DNA from: Siphlonurus alternatus
Lineage: Eukaryota > Arthropoda > Insecta > Ephemeroptera > Siphlonuridae
DNA: 64,000 nt
Direction: 5' to 3'
NCBI GenBank assembly: GCA_949825025.1
Contig: OX463778.1
Span: 47,516,829 to 47,580,828 of the forward strand
Part shown: positions 63,946 through 64,000 of the stretch, in pieces
Layout of the letters: the number at the start of each line of letters is the position of its first letter
Position numbering within the stretch: the first letter of the stretch is position 1
Made by a program: the position numbers and the translations under genes
The notes under the pieces: model-generated
Database searches by the model: none
What the model saw: the letters and a program-made list of their open reading frames with translations, nothing else
What the model was told of the DNA's origin: nothing

Positions 63946-64000
63946 ATTATAGTTAACCGACTCCAAATATTACGATTACATATGTATAAAATACTTAAAT

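Larger units (their letters stand above)
59863..64000. other. AT-rich DNA right of the secreted-protein gene
   Basis: No convincing exon. It should contain the 5' UTR exon and promoter of the minus-strand secreted-protein gene. GC-richer patches at 60600-60770 and 63000-63110 show no splice structure that I trust. The MITE at 62664 and the possible LTR at 63700 are listed separately. Confidence 0.5.

Overview
The window looks like nuclear DNA from an arthropod, probably not an insect. It is very AT-rich and intron-rich, with GC-richer exons bounded by GT..AG sites. It is full of long dinucleotide tracts ((TA)n, (GA)n, (CT)n) and short inverted-repeat transposons. The arthropod call rests on the M6 proteolipid gene, whose protein closely resembles insect M6 including its KDRF end. 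No species is assigned. Where exon phases could be checked, they join without a frame break.

Layout. (1) 1-7.2 kb: non-coding, with three large purine/pyrimidine tracts and a possible first exon of the next gene at 571-664. (2) 7245-16187, + strand: 13 exons encoding an SYCP1-like synaptonemal-complex transverse-filament protein, about 889 residues and open at the 5' side. One intron carries a 2.27-kb hAT-like element. Others carry a TTAA-flanked MITE and a pogo-like MITE. (3) 17143-40967, - strand: an otopetrin proton channel, 10 well-supported exons plus a phase-compatible candidate first exon, 759 residues in total. Its introns hold three inverted-repeat families, including a 2.15-kb element with 32-bp subterminal repeats. 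(4) 41350-43545, - strand: the last three exons of a FAM47E-like gene, just upstream of the otopetrin candidate first exon. (5) 43.5-48.5 kb: intergenic, with a 5S-rRNA-derived SINE, a 28-bp perfect palindrome and several MITEs. (6) 48686-54579, + strand: complete M6 gene, 6 exons, 299 residues, with a TTAA-flanked MITE in its last intron. (7) 54.6-64 kb: M6 3' region, more MITEs, a two-exon gene for an unrecognised secreted protein (59178-59862, - strand), and AT-rich DNA with a possible LTR near the right edge.

The genes have unrelated roles (meiotic chromosome synapsis, proton conductance, FAM47 family of unclear role, neuronal/epithelial membrane glycoprotein), so nothing suggests a functional cluster. 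What is unusual is the transposon landscape. At least seven inverted-repeat families are present, several in two or three copies that can be compared inside the window. Two unrelated families carry internal TGACGTCA (CRE-like) sites. Two larger elements sit exactly inside (TA)n tracts. I saw no CRISPR, operon, phage or other prokaryotic-type system.
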